From Neiella marina (GTDB lineage Bacteria > Pseudomonadota > Gammaproteobacteria > Enterobacterales > Neiellaceae): 64,000 nucleotides of DNA. The notes beneath the pieces were generated by a model, which ran no database searches, was not told the DNA's origin, and saw nothing but the letters and a program-made list of their open reading frames with translations. Each line of letters begins with the position of its first letter. The first letter of the stretch is position 1. The stretch spans positions 62,001 to 126,000 of the forward strand of contig NZ_NGNS01000010.1 of the NCBI RefSeq assembly GCF_002165625.1, read 5' to 3'. Both the position numbers and the translations under genes were made by a program. This document shows positions 43,786 through 53,526 of this stretch, one piece after another.

Positions 43786-46521
43786 CTAGCTAGGTTGAGC
43801 TAACAGTTCAGCCAACTGATTGGCAGGCATCGGTTTATAGAAATAGTAACCTTGTGCCAAGTCACAGTGTAGTTTTTGACAAAATATTGCTTGTTGTTCG
43901 GTTTCGATTCCTTCGACCACAATGTTTAATCCAAGCTTGTGGCCCACTTGGACGATGGCTTCCAAAATCGCCTTGTCTTTATCCTGATAAGGAGCTTCAA
44001 CGACAAATGCTCGATCAATTTTTAATGTATGTACTGGGAAATGCTTGAGATAACTGAGGGACGAATAGCCCGCACCAAAATCGTCGATCGATACTTCCAT
44101 GCCTGATTCGTGAAGCGATGTCAGCCGCCGCAACAATTCCTGGTCGGCACCGATCAACACATTCTCGGTTAGCTCAATACCAATATCTTTTGGTGTCAGG
44201 CCATACTCGGCTAACGTTTCGCTGAAAAAGTTGAAGAATCCTGGCTGCTGCAGTTGTTTGCCCGAAACATTGATGTCGACCCGAATCGGTAGCAACTGCT
44301 GTGAGCGCCATTTGGCCACTTGTCGACAAGCCGCCTGAATGACCCACTGACCGAGCCGTATAATCAAATCTGAACGCTCAGCCACTGGAATAAATTCTGC
44401 TGGAGAAGCCCAATCTGCTGCTTCTTTCGGTTGCCAGCGCAATAAAGCTTCACAGGCGATAATATGTTGATTGCGCAGATCGACTTGCGGTTGGAACACC
44501 AAATGAAATTCGTCTCGATCCAATGATTGACGCAAATTGATAGCGATCTGGCGTTGCCGATTTAACTGTTCATTCATTGACGCGGCGAAGAAACGATAGC
44601 GATTGCGACCGGATTCTTTGGCTTGGTACATGGCGGCATCGGCAAACTTCAGTAGTTCAGCGCTGCTCTCTCCATCGTCCGGATACATACTGATGCCAAT
44701 GGAGGCGGTGACATAGATATCTTGCTCGAATAGGCGGTATGTGTGCTCAAATTCCGCCATGACTTTGTCGGCCACGGTTTGGATTTCATTTCTGCCCGAC
44801 ATGTTGGGCAACACTATGATGAATTCATCGCCGCCGAAACGAGATAAAGTGTCGTAGTGGCGCAAATGCGCTTTCAGCCGGTCAGCCACTTGCTGTAGTA
44901 AGTGATCACCGGCGTTGTGCCCCATTGAGTCATTAATGTCTTTGAACAAGTCCAAATCAATGAACAACAATGCCAGCTGTTGATCGAAACGGCGAGCTTC
45001 CGCCAGTCGGCGATTTAGTTCTTCTTCGAGGAAACGTCGATTCGGTAGGTTGGTCAGCAAGTCCTTTGATGCTAGCCGCTTAAGCTCTGCCGCGGTCCGA
45101 TGTTGATCGGTTAAATCGACATCGACACAGAACATTTCGGGATTGTCGGTGTCCTGATTGAGCATTACGTGACTTGAGAACACCGGCACTAAATGGCCAT
45201 CTTTGTGCAGTAGGTTGAGTTCAGATGCTGGGATTTCTTTACCGCCAGATACCCACTCGTGGTGGGCCTGAACCACTGCGTCGCGCATTGGTTCGGGAAT
45301 GATTAAATGCTCCAGCCTTTGCCCCAAAGCTTCTTGTTTGCTAAAGCCATAGACTCGGCGGCTGGCGTCGTTCCAATAAATGACCTCTCGGTCGCGGTTA
45401 TACCCTTGAACCGCTACCGTTGGCAGCGCCTCGATTAAGTGGCGAAAACGGCGCTCGTTTTCCCGATACTCCAATTCGGCTTGTTTGCGCTTGCTGATAT
45501 TCTTAACCGTGCCGCATATCCGCTGGGTATTGCCACTGGCGTGATGATTTACCTCGACGACCTTACCTGAATCCTCGAACCAAACCCAATGGCCCAGTTG
45601 ATGCTGTTGTCGGTATTCAAGGGTATAGCCGGAACCAGTCTGAATGCATTCATTCAATTGTTGTTGCACAAGGTGACTATCGTCGGGGTGAATTCGCCCC
45701 ATAATCTCTTCAATATTGAACTGCTGCCGATCGGCAGGTAATCCCAAGAATTCTAGCCAGTGGCTATTAACTGAAACGGTGCCGGAGTTGTAATCCCAGT
45801 CATAAAAACCCAGCTCAGCACCATCAATAACAAGTTGCAGTTGTTCAGCCGCATGTTTAGCGGCTGTTTCCGATTGTTTGAGTGACTGCTCATTTGATTG
45901 ATGAATGGCATGACTGCGACGCAATACGATTACGCCAGCAGCAGTAATCAACAAAACGACGGCAATTAAACCCAGCTGCAATGAGTAAAACGAATCAATT
46001 TGACTGCTCTGCTGAAGCTGAAAATGTCGCTCAAGCTGAGCTAGCGCCTGTTCTAACACCATCGCTGCTTGCAGGTGATTATCATAGTCCTCAGCTGTGC
46101 TAAGGCTAGTTGTTAGCTCAAGCAGGGCTTGCTGAGCCGATGTAAACTGCGCGCTTTGCTGGTTGGTAGTGGTCACAGCAGCGATGGTTTGTTGTTGGTA
46201 GTTGCCGCCGTGCTGCAGCAAATGCAGCAATTGCTGAACGCTGATCAATTGCTGCTCAATGGCAAATTTGGTTTGTCTGAGGTCACTTTGTTGGATAAAT
46301 AGCAGCACCTGATTACTGGTGCTTCGGGCAGAGCTGATGATCTCGACGGTTTGTTTAGCTTGCAGTAGGCGGCTGGTGTTGACGTTGATTCCAGAATAAA
46401 TACCAATGCAGATTGCCACACCTACGGCGATGACAAACCACTCTTTTAAGCTAGGCCAGCCGGTTTCTGACTGGGCCAATTTGGTTTGCCGCACATCTGT
46501 CGATTGCTGGTTTTCCATCAT
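43786..46521 (-). CDS. Membrane PAS-PAS-GGDEF-EAL c-di-GMP signalling protein
   Basis: A 911-residue protein. Transmembrane helices at about 30-48 and 188-207 bracket a periplasmic sensory domain rich in Gln and helices. Two PAS domains follow (about 230-350 and 355-480). The GGDEF domain has an intact active motif GGDEF at 563-567 and the EAL domain an intact EAL at 691-693 (CEALLRW, plus DDFGAGYSSLSYL). Both diguanylate cyclase and phosphodiesterase activity are possible, so net direction is unknown. The GH13 gene follows after 5 bp, so the two may be co-transcribed. Confidence 0.92.
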   Translation of the reverse strand: MMENQQSTDVRQTKLAQSETGWPSLKEWFVIAVGVAICIGIYSGINVNTSRLLQAKQTVEIISSARSTSNQVLLFIQQSDLRQTKFAIEQQLISVQQLLHLLQHGGNYQQQTIAAVTTTNQQSAQFTSAQQALLELTTSLSTAEDYDNHLQAAMVLEQALAQLERHFQLQQSSQIDSFYSLQLGLIAVVLLITAAGVIVLRRSHAIHQSNEQSLKQSETAAKHAAEQLQLVIDGAELGFYDWDYNSGTVSVNSHWLEFLGLPADRQQFNIEEIMGRIHPDDSHLVQQQLNECIQTGSGYTLEYRQQHQLGHWVWFEDSGKVVEVNHHASGNTQRICGTVKNISKRKQAELEYRENERRFRHLIEALPTVAVQGYNRDREVIYWNDASRRVYGFSKQEALGQRLEHLIIPEPMRDAVVQAHHEWVSGGKEIPASELNLLHKDGHLVPVFSSHVMLNQDTDNPEMFCVDVDLTDQHRTAAELKRLASKDLLTNLPNRRFLEEELNRRLAEARRFDQQLALLFIDLDLFKDINDSMGHNAGDHLLQQVADRLKAHLRHYDTLSRFGGDEFIIVLPNMSGRNEIQTVADKVMAEFEHTYRLFEQDIYVTASIGISMYPDDGESSAELLKFADAAMYQAKESGRNRYRFFAASMNEQLNRQRQIAINLRQSLDRDEFHLVFQPQVDLRNQHIIACEALLRWQPKEAADWASPAEFIPVAERSDLIIRLGQWVIQAACRQVAKWRSQQLLPIRVDINVSGKQLQQPGFFNFFSETLAEYGLTPKDIGIELTENVLIGADQELLRRLTSLHESGMEVSIDDFGAGYSSLSYLKHFPVHTLKIDRAFVVEAPYQDKDKAILEAIVQVGHKLGLNIVVEGIETEQQAIFCQKLHCDLAQGYYFYKPMPANQLAELLAQPS

Positions 46522-46918
46522 GTGTTAAATGTCGTCCGACAAGGGTCCGTGTCCTGAGAACTTCTTTGAGCCTAGCATATCTGTACGGTTTGGCCTTACC
46601 AAATAGTAATTAATATATGATTTTTATCATAATTTATGGCTCAAATTGCAGTTGATAATTAACTTAAAGTTGACTAACGACGCTGACGGCTAATCGGGCA
46701 AATTAGTGGTTTTAAGGCGATGGCGGCAACTGCTTGGTGACACAGAGGTACAGTTATCAGCAGTAACCATGATCCAGCTCGCAACTTAACATTAACAAGC
46801 TGACTAAATAATTATTTTGACTCAGAGTGATAATCATTATTAGCTATAACGAAGCCAGCCAAGTAAAAACTATAATTGATGGCTATCCGTGAACTATCCC
46901 GTTATTAGAGGTGCCAAT
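46522..46918. promoter_or_regulatory. Intergenic region with a Fur-box-like site
   Basis: This 397-bp region has no gene. At 46828-46842 the sequence TGATAATCATTATTA matches the 7-1-7 Fur consensus TGATAATNATTATCA at all but one defined position. It lies 76 bp before the small downstream gene. A TTGACT at 46817-46822 could be the -35 element for that gene, but no good -10 is evident. A second AT-rich inverted repeat (TATGAT-TTTT-ATCATA, 46616-46631) lies nearer the GGDEF-EAL start. Confidence 0.45.
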
Positions 46919-47107
46919 ATGGCGAATGTAGACAACAGTATTTGTCGACCGCTCGGAGCGAAAAGCAACTCAGCTGAAGATTCACAAGAAATGACCAGTG
47001 GGCTTCATCTCCATGATGAGAAGCAAAAGCAGCTTGCTCACAATCTAGTTAGTGAAACCTTGCTATCGTTGCAAGATGAACAGCCCAGCCCGCCATTCTC
47101 AAATTAG
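46919..47107 (+). CDS. Small hypothetical protein, possibly iron-regulated
   Basis: A 62-residue hydrophilic protein starting MANVDNSICRPLG, with AGAGG 8 bp before the ATG. I recognise no family. The C-terminal half (HDEKQKQLAHNLVSETLLSLQ) is likely helical. A good ribosome-binding site, an upstream Fur-like box and a strong terminator 34 bp after the stop support it as a real gene. No function is assigned. Confidence 0.55.
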   Translation: MANVDNSICRPLGAKSNSAEDSQEMTSGLHLHDEKQKQLAHNLVSETLLSLQDEQPSPPFSN

Positions 47108-47140
47108 GCTGAATATACACCAACAACGAATGTCTCCAGA

Positions 47141-47177
47141 AAATGCCAGCTGCAGGTCTTGCAGCTGGCATTTTTTA
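47141..47177 (+). terminator. Intrinsic terminator of the small gene
   Basis: AAATGCCAGCTGCA (47141-47154) pairs with TGCAGCTGGCATTT (47160-47173), 14 bp, loop GGTCT, followed by T. It may also serve the convergent NIT-like gene. Confidence 0.92.
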
Positions 47178-47195
47178 TGGCACTTGCGAATATCG

Positions 47196-48014
47196 CTAAG
47201 TTGTTTTGATCTGCCGATTAAGTTGTTCTAACCCCTGGTCAAAACCTACCAGCACAGTATCCAACGCTTCTGTCGCCAGAGCGAAGTAATCCGCCGGTTT
47301 AATTGATGGGTGAGAAACCATGACGTTGGCTTCCATACTCGACAGCAATGGCGATAGTTTGCCTTTGATTTGGCTGGTGGCCACCGAGAGTTGGTATTCC
47401 TCCAGTTTGCTGTGCAAATACTTCAACCGAATTCGTTCGACGCTGCCACAATGAGCAGATGCGGCGACGCCAGTTCCTAACGCTCGGGCTTGGCCAATGT
47501 ATTCAGCATTAAACAAAGTCGACTTCCACAGCTCTTCAGCGGGTTGATTTGAGGTCAGCTGTAACTCTTGCAAATGATGTTGCTCGGCGCAGTCTTCGAT
47601 CAAGTGCAGTACGTTCATCACTAAACGGTTGTGCTGCTCCAATGCGTAACTGGCTTGGTGATTAATGTAATTCGTTGATAATCGAGCCCAGTGATCTTGA
47701 ATACTGCTCCAGCGCTCAGAGCGTTTAATCCATTGTCCTTGCTGGTTTAGTTTGGCAATAACCTGACTGATCTGGCGCTGCAATTCAGCAATTCTAATTT
47801 TTGCTGAGTCATCACCATTGAGATAGCCATTGGTTAAACCTCGGTGTTGTTGCACTGACGTCAGTAGTTTGCGCAGTTGCTGCAACCAATCAATCCCTTG
47901 CTGGTAGCGCATGTTGGCTTGCTGGCGAATGCGGTAGTTGCTGAACCACATAACAACAATAAGTAGCGCTGATATCGCTACCACCATCAAAATAATATTG
48001 AGATAACTATTCAT
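47196..48014 (-). CDS. Membrane protein with nitrate/nitrite-sensing-like (NIT) domain
   Basis: A 272-residue protein with one N-terminal transmembrane helix (about 4-25) and an all-helical remainder. The segment LTSVQQHRGLTNGYLNG resembles the conserved QxxRGL element of NIT and related four-helix sensory domains. There is no kinase, methylation or output domain. It lies 10 bp after a methyl-accepting protein gene in the same operon, so it is probably a separate sensory partner of that receptor. The ligand is unknown. Confidence 0.65.
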   Translation of the reverse strand: MNSYLNIILMVVAISALLIVVMWFSNYRIRQQANMRYQQGIDWLQQLRKLLTSVQQHRGLTNGYLNGDDSAKIRIAELQRQISQVIAKLNQQGQWIKRSERWSSIQDHWARLSTNYINHQASYALEQHNRLVMNVLHLIEDCAEQHHLQELQLTSNQPAEELWKSTLFNAEYIGQARALGTGVAASAHCGSVERIRLKYLHSKLEEYQLSVATSQIKGKLSPLLSSMEANVMVSHPSIKPADYFALATEALDTVLVGFDQGLEQLNRQIKTT

Positions 48015-48024
48015 CAGACTAATC

Positions 48025-49140
48025 CTATGACTGCACTAAGGCTCTTAAATGCTGAGCGACATCGGCTGTTTGTTTTGCCATAACAGCATTTTCCTTAGCA
48101 GTAACAGCGACATTTTCGATATGGGAAGAAATTTCACGAGTGGCGATGACTTGCTGTTCGGTTGCGCTGGCGATACCGGCAATTTCATCAGAGACTTGAT
48201 CAGAAGTACTAACGATTTGTTCTAATACATCCACTGCTGAAGACACGCTGGTTAAGCACTGATCGCTTTGTGACACTACATGGTCCATATGATCAGCCAC
48301 TTGTTTCATGTTGTTGGTGACGCCAGAAGCATGTTCGGTAATAGCATTTGCCGACTCGTGGCTGCGCTGAGCGAGGCCGCGTACTTCATCGGCTACAACC
48401 GCAAACCCTCGACCATGATCGCCGGCTCGGGCGGCTTCTATCGCGGCATTTAACGCCAGTAAATTGGTCTGTTCTGCTATTTCACGAATGATTTGAGACA
48501 TACTGACAACGGTCGATAGATTGTCTTCCAGAGATTTGATTCGCGAGCCCGTCTCGTTAGCCAATGCTGTCACTGTGTTGACTTGTTCTTGTGCCGATCG
48601 AAGCGCTTGATGTCCCTCCAAACAGATCGATTTTGCACTCTCCGACGCGGTTCGAGTGTCCTCTATTCGTTGTGCAACTTCGTCGATGCTTTGGGAAATT
48701 TCTGTCGTTGCGGCGGCTGTACTGGTGGTCGCAGCAGATTGATCTTCGGAGTGGGTCGCGACTTGGTTGGCGTTATTGGCAAGCTCGGCGCTGGAGTAGC
48801 CCATTTCGTGCACAATGGCTTGCAAACTGTCTAGGCTGCGACTTTTGCTACGCAACATATCAACAAACGGTTCTTGCAGTTGCCGCAGCGGGCCTTTAAG
48901 CCAGCGTTCTACGTGGTTGTCATGCTGCGTTTCTAATTCATGTAAATAGTCATTCAGTGCGACGCTATCGTTGTGAATCACCTTGAACAAGATTGTTTGC
49001 AGACCAAGCCCGACTAACGCCAGCGCAAAGGCCACCTCAAACTGACCGGCGACAGCGCTGAGTATTGCGGGGATTGGTATGATAAAACTAAGTTTGTAGC
49101 AGCCAGAGCATCCGAGCTGCTGTAGTAGTCGACTCATCAT
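48025..49140 (-). CDS. Methyl-accepting chemotaxis protein
   Basis: A 371-residue receptor. A hydrophobic hairpin near the N-terminus (about 17-55) is followed directly by the cytoplasmic coiled coil; no periplasmic domain is present. The signalling tip [21 protein letters not shown] with [18 protein letters not shown] is intact. Without a sensory domain of its own it may depend on the NIT-like protein encoded next. The upstream intergenic region has an FNR box, suggesting oxygen-dependent expression. Confidence 0.92.
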   Translation of the reverse strand: MMSRLLQQLGCSGCYKLSFIIPIPAILSAVAGQFEVAFALALVGLGLQTILFKVIHNDSVALNDYLHELETQHDNHVERWLKGPLRQLQEPFVDMLRSKSRSLDSLQAIVHEMGYSSAELANNANQVATHSEDQSAATTSTAAATTEISQSIDEVAQRIEDTRTASESAKSICLEGHQALRSAQEQVNTVTALANETGSRIKSLEDNLSTVVSMSQIIREIAEQTNLLALNAAIEAARAGDHGRGFAVVADEVRGLAQRSHESANAITEHASGVTNNMKQVADHMDHVVSQSDQCLTSVSSAVDVLEQIVSTSDQVSDEIAGIASATEQQVIATREISSHIENVAVTAKENAVMAKQTADVAQHLRALVQS

Positions 49141-49522
49141 CCTTGATTCGCTTCTGTTGTATTGAACTTATGCATTGCTTGGTGTGTAAAAATTAATGAC
49201 AGTTTTTCCAAGCAATTAATGAACCAAACGCACCAATATAAAGCGGTGTTTTTTTAACTTGTTGAAATTAAATGGTTTGTATTTGGTTTTGGTGTTTATG
49301 GGTAAATTGATTTAGATCAATTTAAATGTTCTATTGTGGTGCAAATGGGGGTGGGGTGAAGATGATGCTTCTCATTTGTGCAATGTGCTGTATTCAAAAC
49401 AGTGCAACATCACGAACATTCATAACGAGTTGATCTGACGCATTCGCAATACGCAACGATTTGACTAGACTCACAAGTTCCGTCATCTCGATACCTGCCA
49501 TCAATCGAAGGATTTGTCTGCT
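49141..49522. promoter_or_regulatory. Divergent region with a perfect FNR box
   Basis: A 382-bp gene-free region between the chemoreceptor operon and the dicarboxylate transporter. TTGAT-TTAG-ATCAA at 49307-49320 is a perfect FNR/Anr consensus. No good -10 sits at the class II distance on either strand, so which gene it controls is open. C4-dicarboxylate transport and aerotaxis-type reception are both reasonable FNR targets. Confidence 0.6.
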
Positions 49523-50944
49523 GTGAAACTTAAGGAAGCACTCCGGTATTTGCTCGCCTTTGGCTTACCGATCGTCATTTTATGTTTACCTCTGTCAGCT
49601 TTTGGCATCGAAGGCATGACCATTCAGGAACAACGAGTGGTGGCCATATTTGTTATGGCTGCATTGTGCTGGGTACTAGAACCAATCCCCATTTACGCGA
49701 CTTCGGTACTAGTGATTGTGCTGGAGCTGTTGGTGCTGTCAGATAAAGCATTGATCTTTTTCAAAAGCGGTGTTGAGCAGCCAGATTTCGGGGTGGTGTT
49801 GAGCTACAAAGACATCATGGCAACCTTTGCGTCGCCAATTATCATGTTGTTCTTGGGCGGGTTCTTTCTTGCTATGGCGGCGACTAAGTATCGATTGGAC
49901 GTCAACTTGGCTCGGGTGCTACTCAAACCTTTTGGCCATAAGCCAGCGAACGTCATGCTGGGATTAATGGTGATCACGGCAATCTTCTCGATGTTTATGT
50001 CGAACACTGCAACGACTGCGATGATGTTGGCCATTCTAGTTCCGGTGCTGTCGATATTTTCGCCGGGAGATCGTGGCAAGGCTGCATTTGCTTTAGCTAT
50101 CCCGGTGGCTGCCAATATTGGCGGTATTGGCACTCCTATCGGTACGCCGCCTAATGCCATTGCGCTGAAGTATCTTACTGGCGAAAACTATATTGGTTTC
50201 GGTGAATGGATGTCCTTCGCGGTGCCGTTTGTTGTGGTGATGTTGCTGATTGCATGGTTTTTGCTGAAAACCCTGTTCCCAAGCCAGCAAGACAAAATGG
50301 AATTGGCCATCAAGGGTAAGTTTCTTAAAACACCAAAAGCTATTGTGGTTTACGTCACCTTCGCTGTGACCATTTTACTTTGGTTAATGGGCAGCTCTCA
50401 TGGCATGAACTCTTACACTGTGGCATTAATTCCCGTTGCAGTATTCTCGGTGACGAAAATCATTGGCAAAGATGATCTAAAGAACATTTCATGGGATGTG
50501 TTGTGGCTGGTCTCAGGTGGTTTTGCTTTGGGGCTAGCATTAGATAAGACAGGCTTAGCTTCTCATGCTGTTAGCGCAATTCCATTCTCAGAGTTTTCGC
50601 CGCTGTTGGTGATTCTTGCGGTCACCTTATTGTGCTTATTGATGGCAAACTTCATGTCGCATACAGCAACGGCAAACTTACTGATGCCGATCGTTGCAGC
50701 ATTAGCCGTGAGCATGGATAGCCTGGCTGGTTTTGGTGGCACCAAAGCCATTTTGTTGTGTGTCACCTTTGCGGCGTCTTTGGGCATGTCGCTACCCATT
50801 AGTACCCCGCCCAATGCACTGGCCCACGCAGCTGGCCACACAACAACCGGTGATATGGCCAAAGTGGGGGCGGCGTTAGGTGCTATTGGTGTGACTTTGA
50901 CCTTTGTGATGGTTTATTTGATGCGCGTCGTTGGATACGTATAA
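49523..50944 (+). CDS. DASS-family Na+/dicarboxylate symporter (SLC13)
   Basis: I start at GTG 49523 (AAGGA 10 bp upstream), giving 473 residues. The paired sodium/substrate motifs of the family are visible: SNTATTAMMLAILVP with IGTPPNAIALK, and SHTATANLLMPIVAA with ISTPPNALAHA. About eleven transmembrane segments span the length. It imports succinate, malate, fumarate or related di- and tricarboxylates with sodium. A receiver-only response regulator follows after 10 bp, an unusual operon partner. An FNR box lies about 200 bp upstream. Confidence 0.92.
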   Translation: MKLKEALRYLLAFGLPIVILCLPLSAFGIEGMTIQEQRVVAIFVMAALCWVLEPIPIYATSVLVIVLELLVLSDKALIFFKSGVEQPDFGVVLSYKDIMATFASPIIMLFLGGFFLAMAATKYRLDVNLARVLLKPFGHKPANVMLGLMVITAIFSMFMSNTATTAMMLAILVPVLSIFSPGDRGKAAFALAIPVAANIGGIGTPIGTPPNAIALKYLTGENYIGFGEWMSFAVPFVVVMLLIAWFLLKTLFPSQQDKMELAIKGKFLKTPKAIVVYVTFAVTILLWLMGSSHGMNSYTVALIPVAVFSVTKIIGKDDLKNISWDVLWLVSGGFALGLALDKTGLASHAVSAIPFSEFSPLLVILAVTLLCLLMANFMSHTATANLLMPIVAALAVSMDSLAGFGGTKAILLCVTFAASLGMSLPISTPPNALAHAAGHTTTGDMAKVGAALGAIGVTLTFVMVYLMRVVGYV

Positions 50945-50954
50945 GGAGCATAAA

Positions 50955-51437
50955 ATGGAAAAATTAACGATCATATGTGTTGATGACCAACCGGAAGTAC
51001 TCAATGCTGTGGCCCGAGATATCGATTCACTGAGCTCCCATTGCGACATCGAAGAGTGTCAATCGGCACAAGAGTGCTTGGATTTGCTTGAAGAGCTGGA
51101 TGCAGAGGGAAAGCCAATTGCGTTGGTGATCTCTGACCATGTGATGCCCGAGAAAAATGGTGTTCAGATGCTGACTGAGATCGCCAGTGATGGTCGGTTC
51201 AACAAAACTCGGTTGTTTTTGTTGACAGGATTAGCGACTCATCAAGACACGATACAGGCGATTAACCAAGCGGGTATCGATCAATATTTTGAGAAAGCTT
51301 GGGATCCTGATGAATTGATAGCAGAGTGCAAACGCGCCTTAACGCGTTATGTCTTTGCTGCCGGCTTGGATTACCTTGACTATCAGCCTGTGTTGGATGC
51401 TGAGAAGACTTTTGAGCTGGTAGCCGGCAAAGTTTAA
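50955..51437 (+). CDS. Stand-alone receiver-domain response regulator
   Basis: I start at ATG 50955 (AAGGAG upstream), giving 160 residues. The receiver domain carries the acidic pair D10-D11, phosphorylation Asp D61 (VISDHVMPEKNG), switch Thr T91 (LLTG) and Lys K114. About 30 residues follow the domain, with no output domain. It may act by protein binding. It is co-transcribed with the DASS transporter. The partner kinase is not in the window. Confidence 0.9.
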   Translation: MEKLTIICVDDQPEVLNAVARDIDSLSSHCDIEECQSAQECLDLLEELDAEGKPIALVISDHVMPEKNGVQMLTEIASDGRFNKTRLFLLTGLATHQDTIQAINQAGIDQYFEKAWDPDELIAECKRALTRYVFAAGLDYLDYQPVLDAEKTFELVAGKV

Positions 51438-51453
51438 CTCGCTCTACCACTCT

Positions 51454-51494
51454 AAAAAGCCCGCTAGATCTCGGTTCTAGCGGGCTTTTTTATT
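51454..51494 (+). terminator. Terminator after the transporter-receiver operon
   Basis: AAAAAGCCCGCTAGA (51454-51468) pairs with TCTAGCGGGCTTTTT (51476-51490), with T on both outer sides. Confidence 0.93.
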
Positions 51495-51608
51495 TTGGCA
51501 TAACCAATATTTGTGGATGCTATCTACTAAATGATAATTGGTTTGGATAAATATTTTTATTGGTATGACAATGGTTCCGTTTTGTAATCTGGCTTCCGGA
51601 GTATTGCT

Positions 51609-53219
51609 GTGCTGTTTCGAACCTTTAAATCTTTAATGATATCGGTTTTATTGGGATTCTCTCTAATGTCATTTTGTCAGGCCAAAACGATAGTTTACCA
51701 AGGCAGTGGCAATGAAGAGTGGAAGAAAACCGGCGTTCGGGGTGGTGATGTTATCGTCATCCCTGACGGCGAGTATCACAACTTTAAAATTACCATTCAG
51801 GGCAAGGGTAAGCGCTCTAAGCCAGTTCGACTGAAAGCTGAAACGCCTGGAGGGGTGGTATTAACCGGCGAAAGTTGGATTTATTACTATGGCCACTATG
51901 TGGTGGTCGATGGCTTTGATTTGAAGAACATCAAGCCTTCGCTCTATAACAAAAAACTGCGTGCGCCTATTGCCAATATAAAACCCGGAGCGAGTACCGA
52001 AAAATCAGCGGATATGTGTCAAATGTGCATCTTGCAGCACATCCGTATTGACCAAGAACATCCAGAGGCGCTGGCAGCCGACTATCGGTGGGTCGACATT
52101 TATGGTTATTACAACATTGTTCGCCACAACTACTTTGGTGGCAAAAAGTCTCAAGGACGGGTACTGCAGCTCAATCTCAAGCATGCCGATAAGGAAAACA
52201 AACCGGCCAATCATCGTATTCAATACAACTACTTTGCGTCTCGAAACGAAGGTGAGCCGCTAGATAATGGCGGTGAAGCCCTGCTCATTGGAGAGTCGAG
52301 TCGGCAGCATGTTAGTGCTCAAGTGCGAGTTGAAATGAACCTGTTTTATGACGCATCCGTTGCTGGTGAGCCCGAAGTTATTTCCAATAAATCGTCCGAT
52401 AACTTGTACCAATACAACACCATTCGTAATACCTCAGCGAGTTTGACCTTGCGTCACGGTGACCGTAACACAGTGCAATACAACTGGTTTTTGCAAAACC
52501 AACGGCCAGGCTCAGGTGGCGTGCGGGTCATCGGCAAAGATAATGTGGTGTTGAACAATTACATCGACGGTGCCGCTGGTGCGCAAGGAGAAACTGAGGG
52601 CAAAACTTACCGCACCGCGTTGGGTATGGCGGCGGGCTATTCTGAGGCTGATGACAAAGCCCATATCAATGGTTATCAATTAAGCGTCAATAACGTTTTT
52701 GACCGTAATACGGTCGTGCGCTCGGTGCAACCTGTGATGTTGTCATCTTGGTACAAACGCGATCAGGACATGACTCGTCCACCTCAACAAACGACGTTTA
52801 CCAATAACCTAGTGTTTCAAATGGGGCATCAACCATTGGATGAGTATTGGGTCAAGGGTCAGGCGATCAGTGTCGATTTCACACCGGAGTCAAAATACAC
52901 CAATAAACAAGGAAAGCAGAATGTGGCGGAATACTTTCCATCGTTTAAGGCGCTAAGTGGCAATATTAGTGATTGGGCAGTCTCTAACTTAGTGAAAGAA
53001 GGTGTCACTATTGATCGCACCAGCAAGTTATCGGGCTGCGATGCCTTTGCCACCGGTGATCAGGTGTTTGAGCCGTTTGGCGGCACAGGGGCTGATTTAT
53101 CCTTGATGGCAGAGCCACTGCGATGGACCAACGAGTTAAAATCAGCCAAGTTGGGCCCCGCTTGGTTAAACAACAACTGGCTCGATGCCGCCAAAGGCTA
53201 TCGGCCTTGTCAGTCGTAG
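51609..53219 (+). CDS. PL6-family polysaccharide lyase (alginate lyase / chondroitinase-B type)
   Basis: A GTG start at 51609 (GGAG 7 bp upstream) gives 536 residues with a signal peptide (about 1-25, ending SFCQA). The body is a right-handed parallel beta-helix of repeated N-Y/F-V turns. The PL6 catalytic residues are visible: Lys in PEVISNKSSDN and Arg in LTLRHGDRNTV. The enzyme is exported and cleaves uronate bonds by beta-elimination, most likely alginate of brown algae. Dermatan-type substrates are less likely in this setting. It is monocistronic with a hairpin after the stop. Confidence 0.92.
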   Translation: MLFRTFKSLMISVLLGFSLMSFCQAKTIVYQGSGNEEWKKTGVRGGDVIVIPDGEYHNFKITIQGKGKRSKPVRLKAETPGGVVLTGESWIYYYGHYVVVDGFDLKNIKPSLYNKKLRAPIANIKPGASTEKSADMCQMCILQHIRIDQEHPEALAADYRWVDIYGYYNIVRHNYFGGKKSQGRVLQLNLKHADKENKPANHRIQYNYFASRNEGEPLDNGGEALLIGESSRQHVSAQVRVEMNLFYDASVAGEPEVISNKSSDNLYQYNTIRNTSASLTLRHGDRNTVQYNWFLQNQRPGSGGVRVIGKDNVVLNNYIDGAAGAQGETEGKTYRTALGMAAGYSEADDKAHINGYQLSVNNVFDRNTVVRSVQPVMLSSWYKRDQDMTRPPQQTTFTNNLVFQMGHQPLDEYWVKGQAISVDFTPESKYTNKQGKQNVAEYFPSFKALSGNISDWAVSNLVKEGVTIDRTSKLSGCDAFATGDQVFEPFGGTGADLSLMAEPLRWTNELKSAKLGPAWLNNNWLDAAKGYRPCQS

Positions 53220-53526
53220 CGACTAGCAGTATCAAGACCAAATTTTGCAACAGCAATTGTGAGCCACTCCCGCGAGTGGCTTTGCTTCCCGCCTTGTTTC
53301 GGATCATATCATCGACATGTTTTTAGCTGCCTGACTTGTGTCCCATCAAAGGCTGAGTACAATCGACCGTCGGCTTCTATTTTTGATTGTTAACATATTG
53401 TATTTAATATGAAATATATGTGTTATCGGGTGCTGAGCCAGCAATCGAGAAGTCCGGACATAACAATGACTTAGCCACTATAAAGTGGCAGCGCTTTACT
53501 CCATACCGACAACAATGAGGTTTTCC
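53220..53526 (+). other. Gene-free region: PL6 terminator and dcp promoter
   Basis: A 307-bp stretch. AGCCACTC (53262-53269) and GAGTGGCT (53274-53281) with loop CCGC and a partly T-rich tail probably end the PL6 transcript. Further on, TTGATT (53383-53388) and TAATAT (53405-53410), 16 bp apart, are a possible promoter for dcp. TGTTAACA at 53388-53395 equals the outer half-site of the agarase palindrome, once only. Confidence 0.5.

Noticed and set aside
46616-46631. Inverted repeat TATGAT-TTTT-ATCATA
   Set aside because: Short, very AT-rich and unique in the window; not enough to call an operator.
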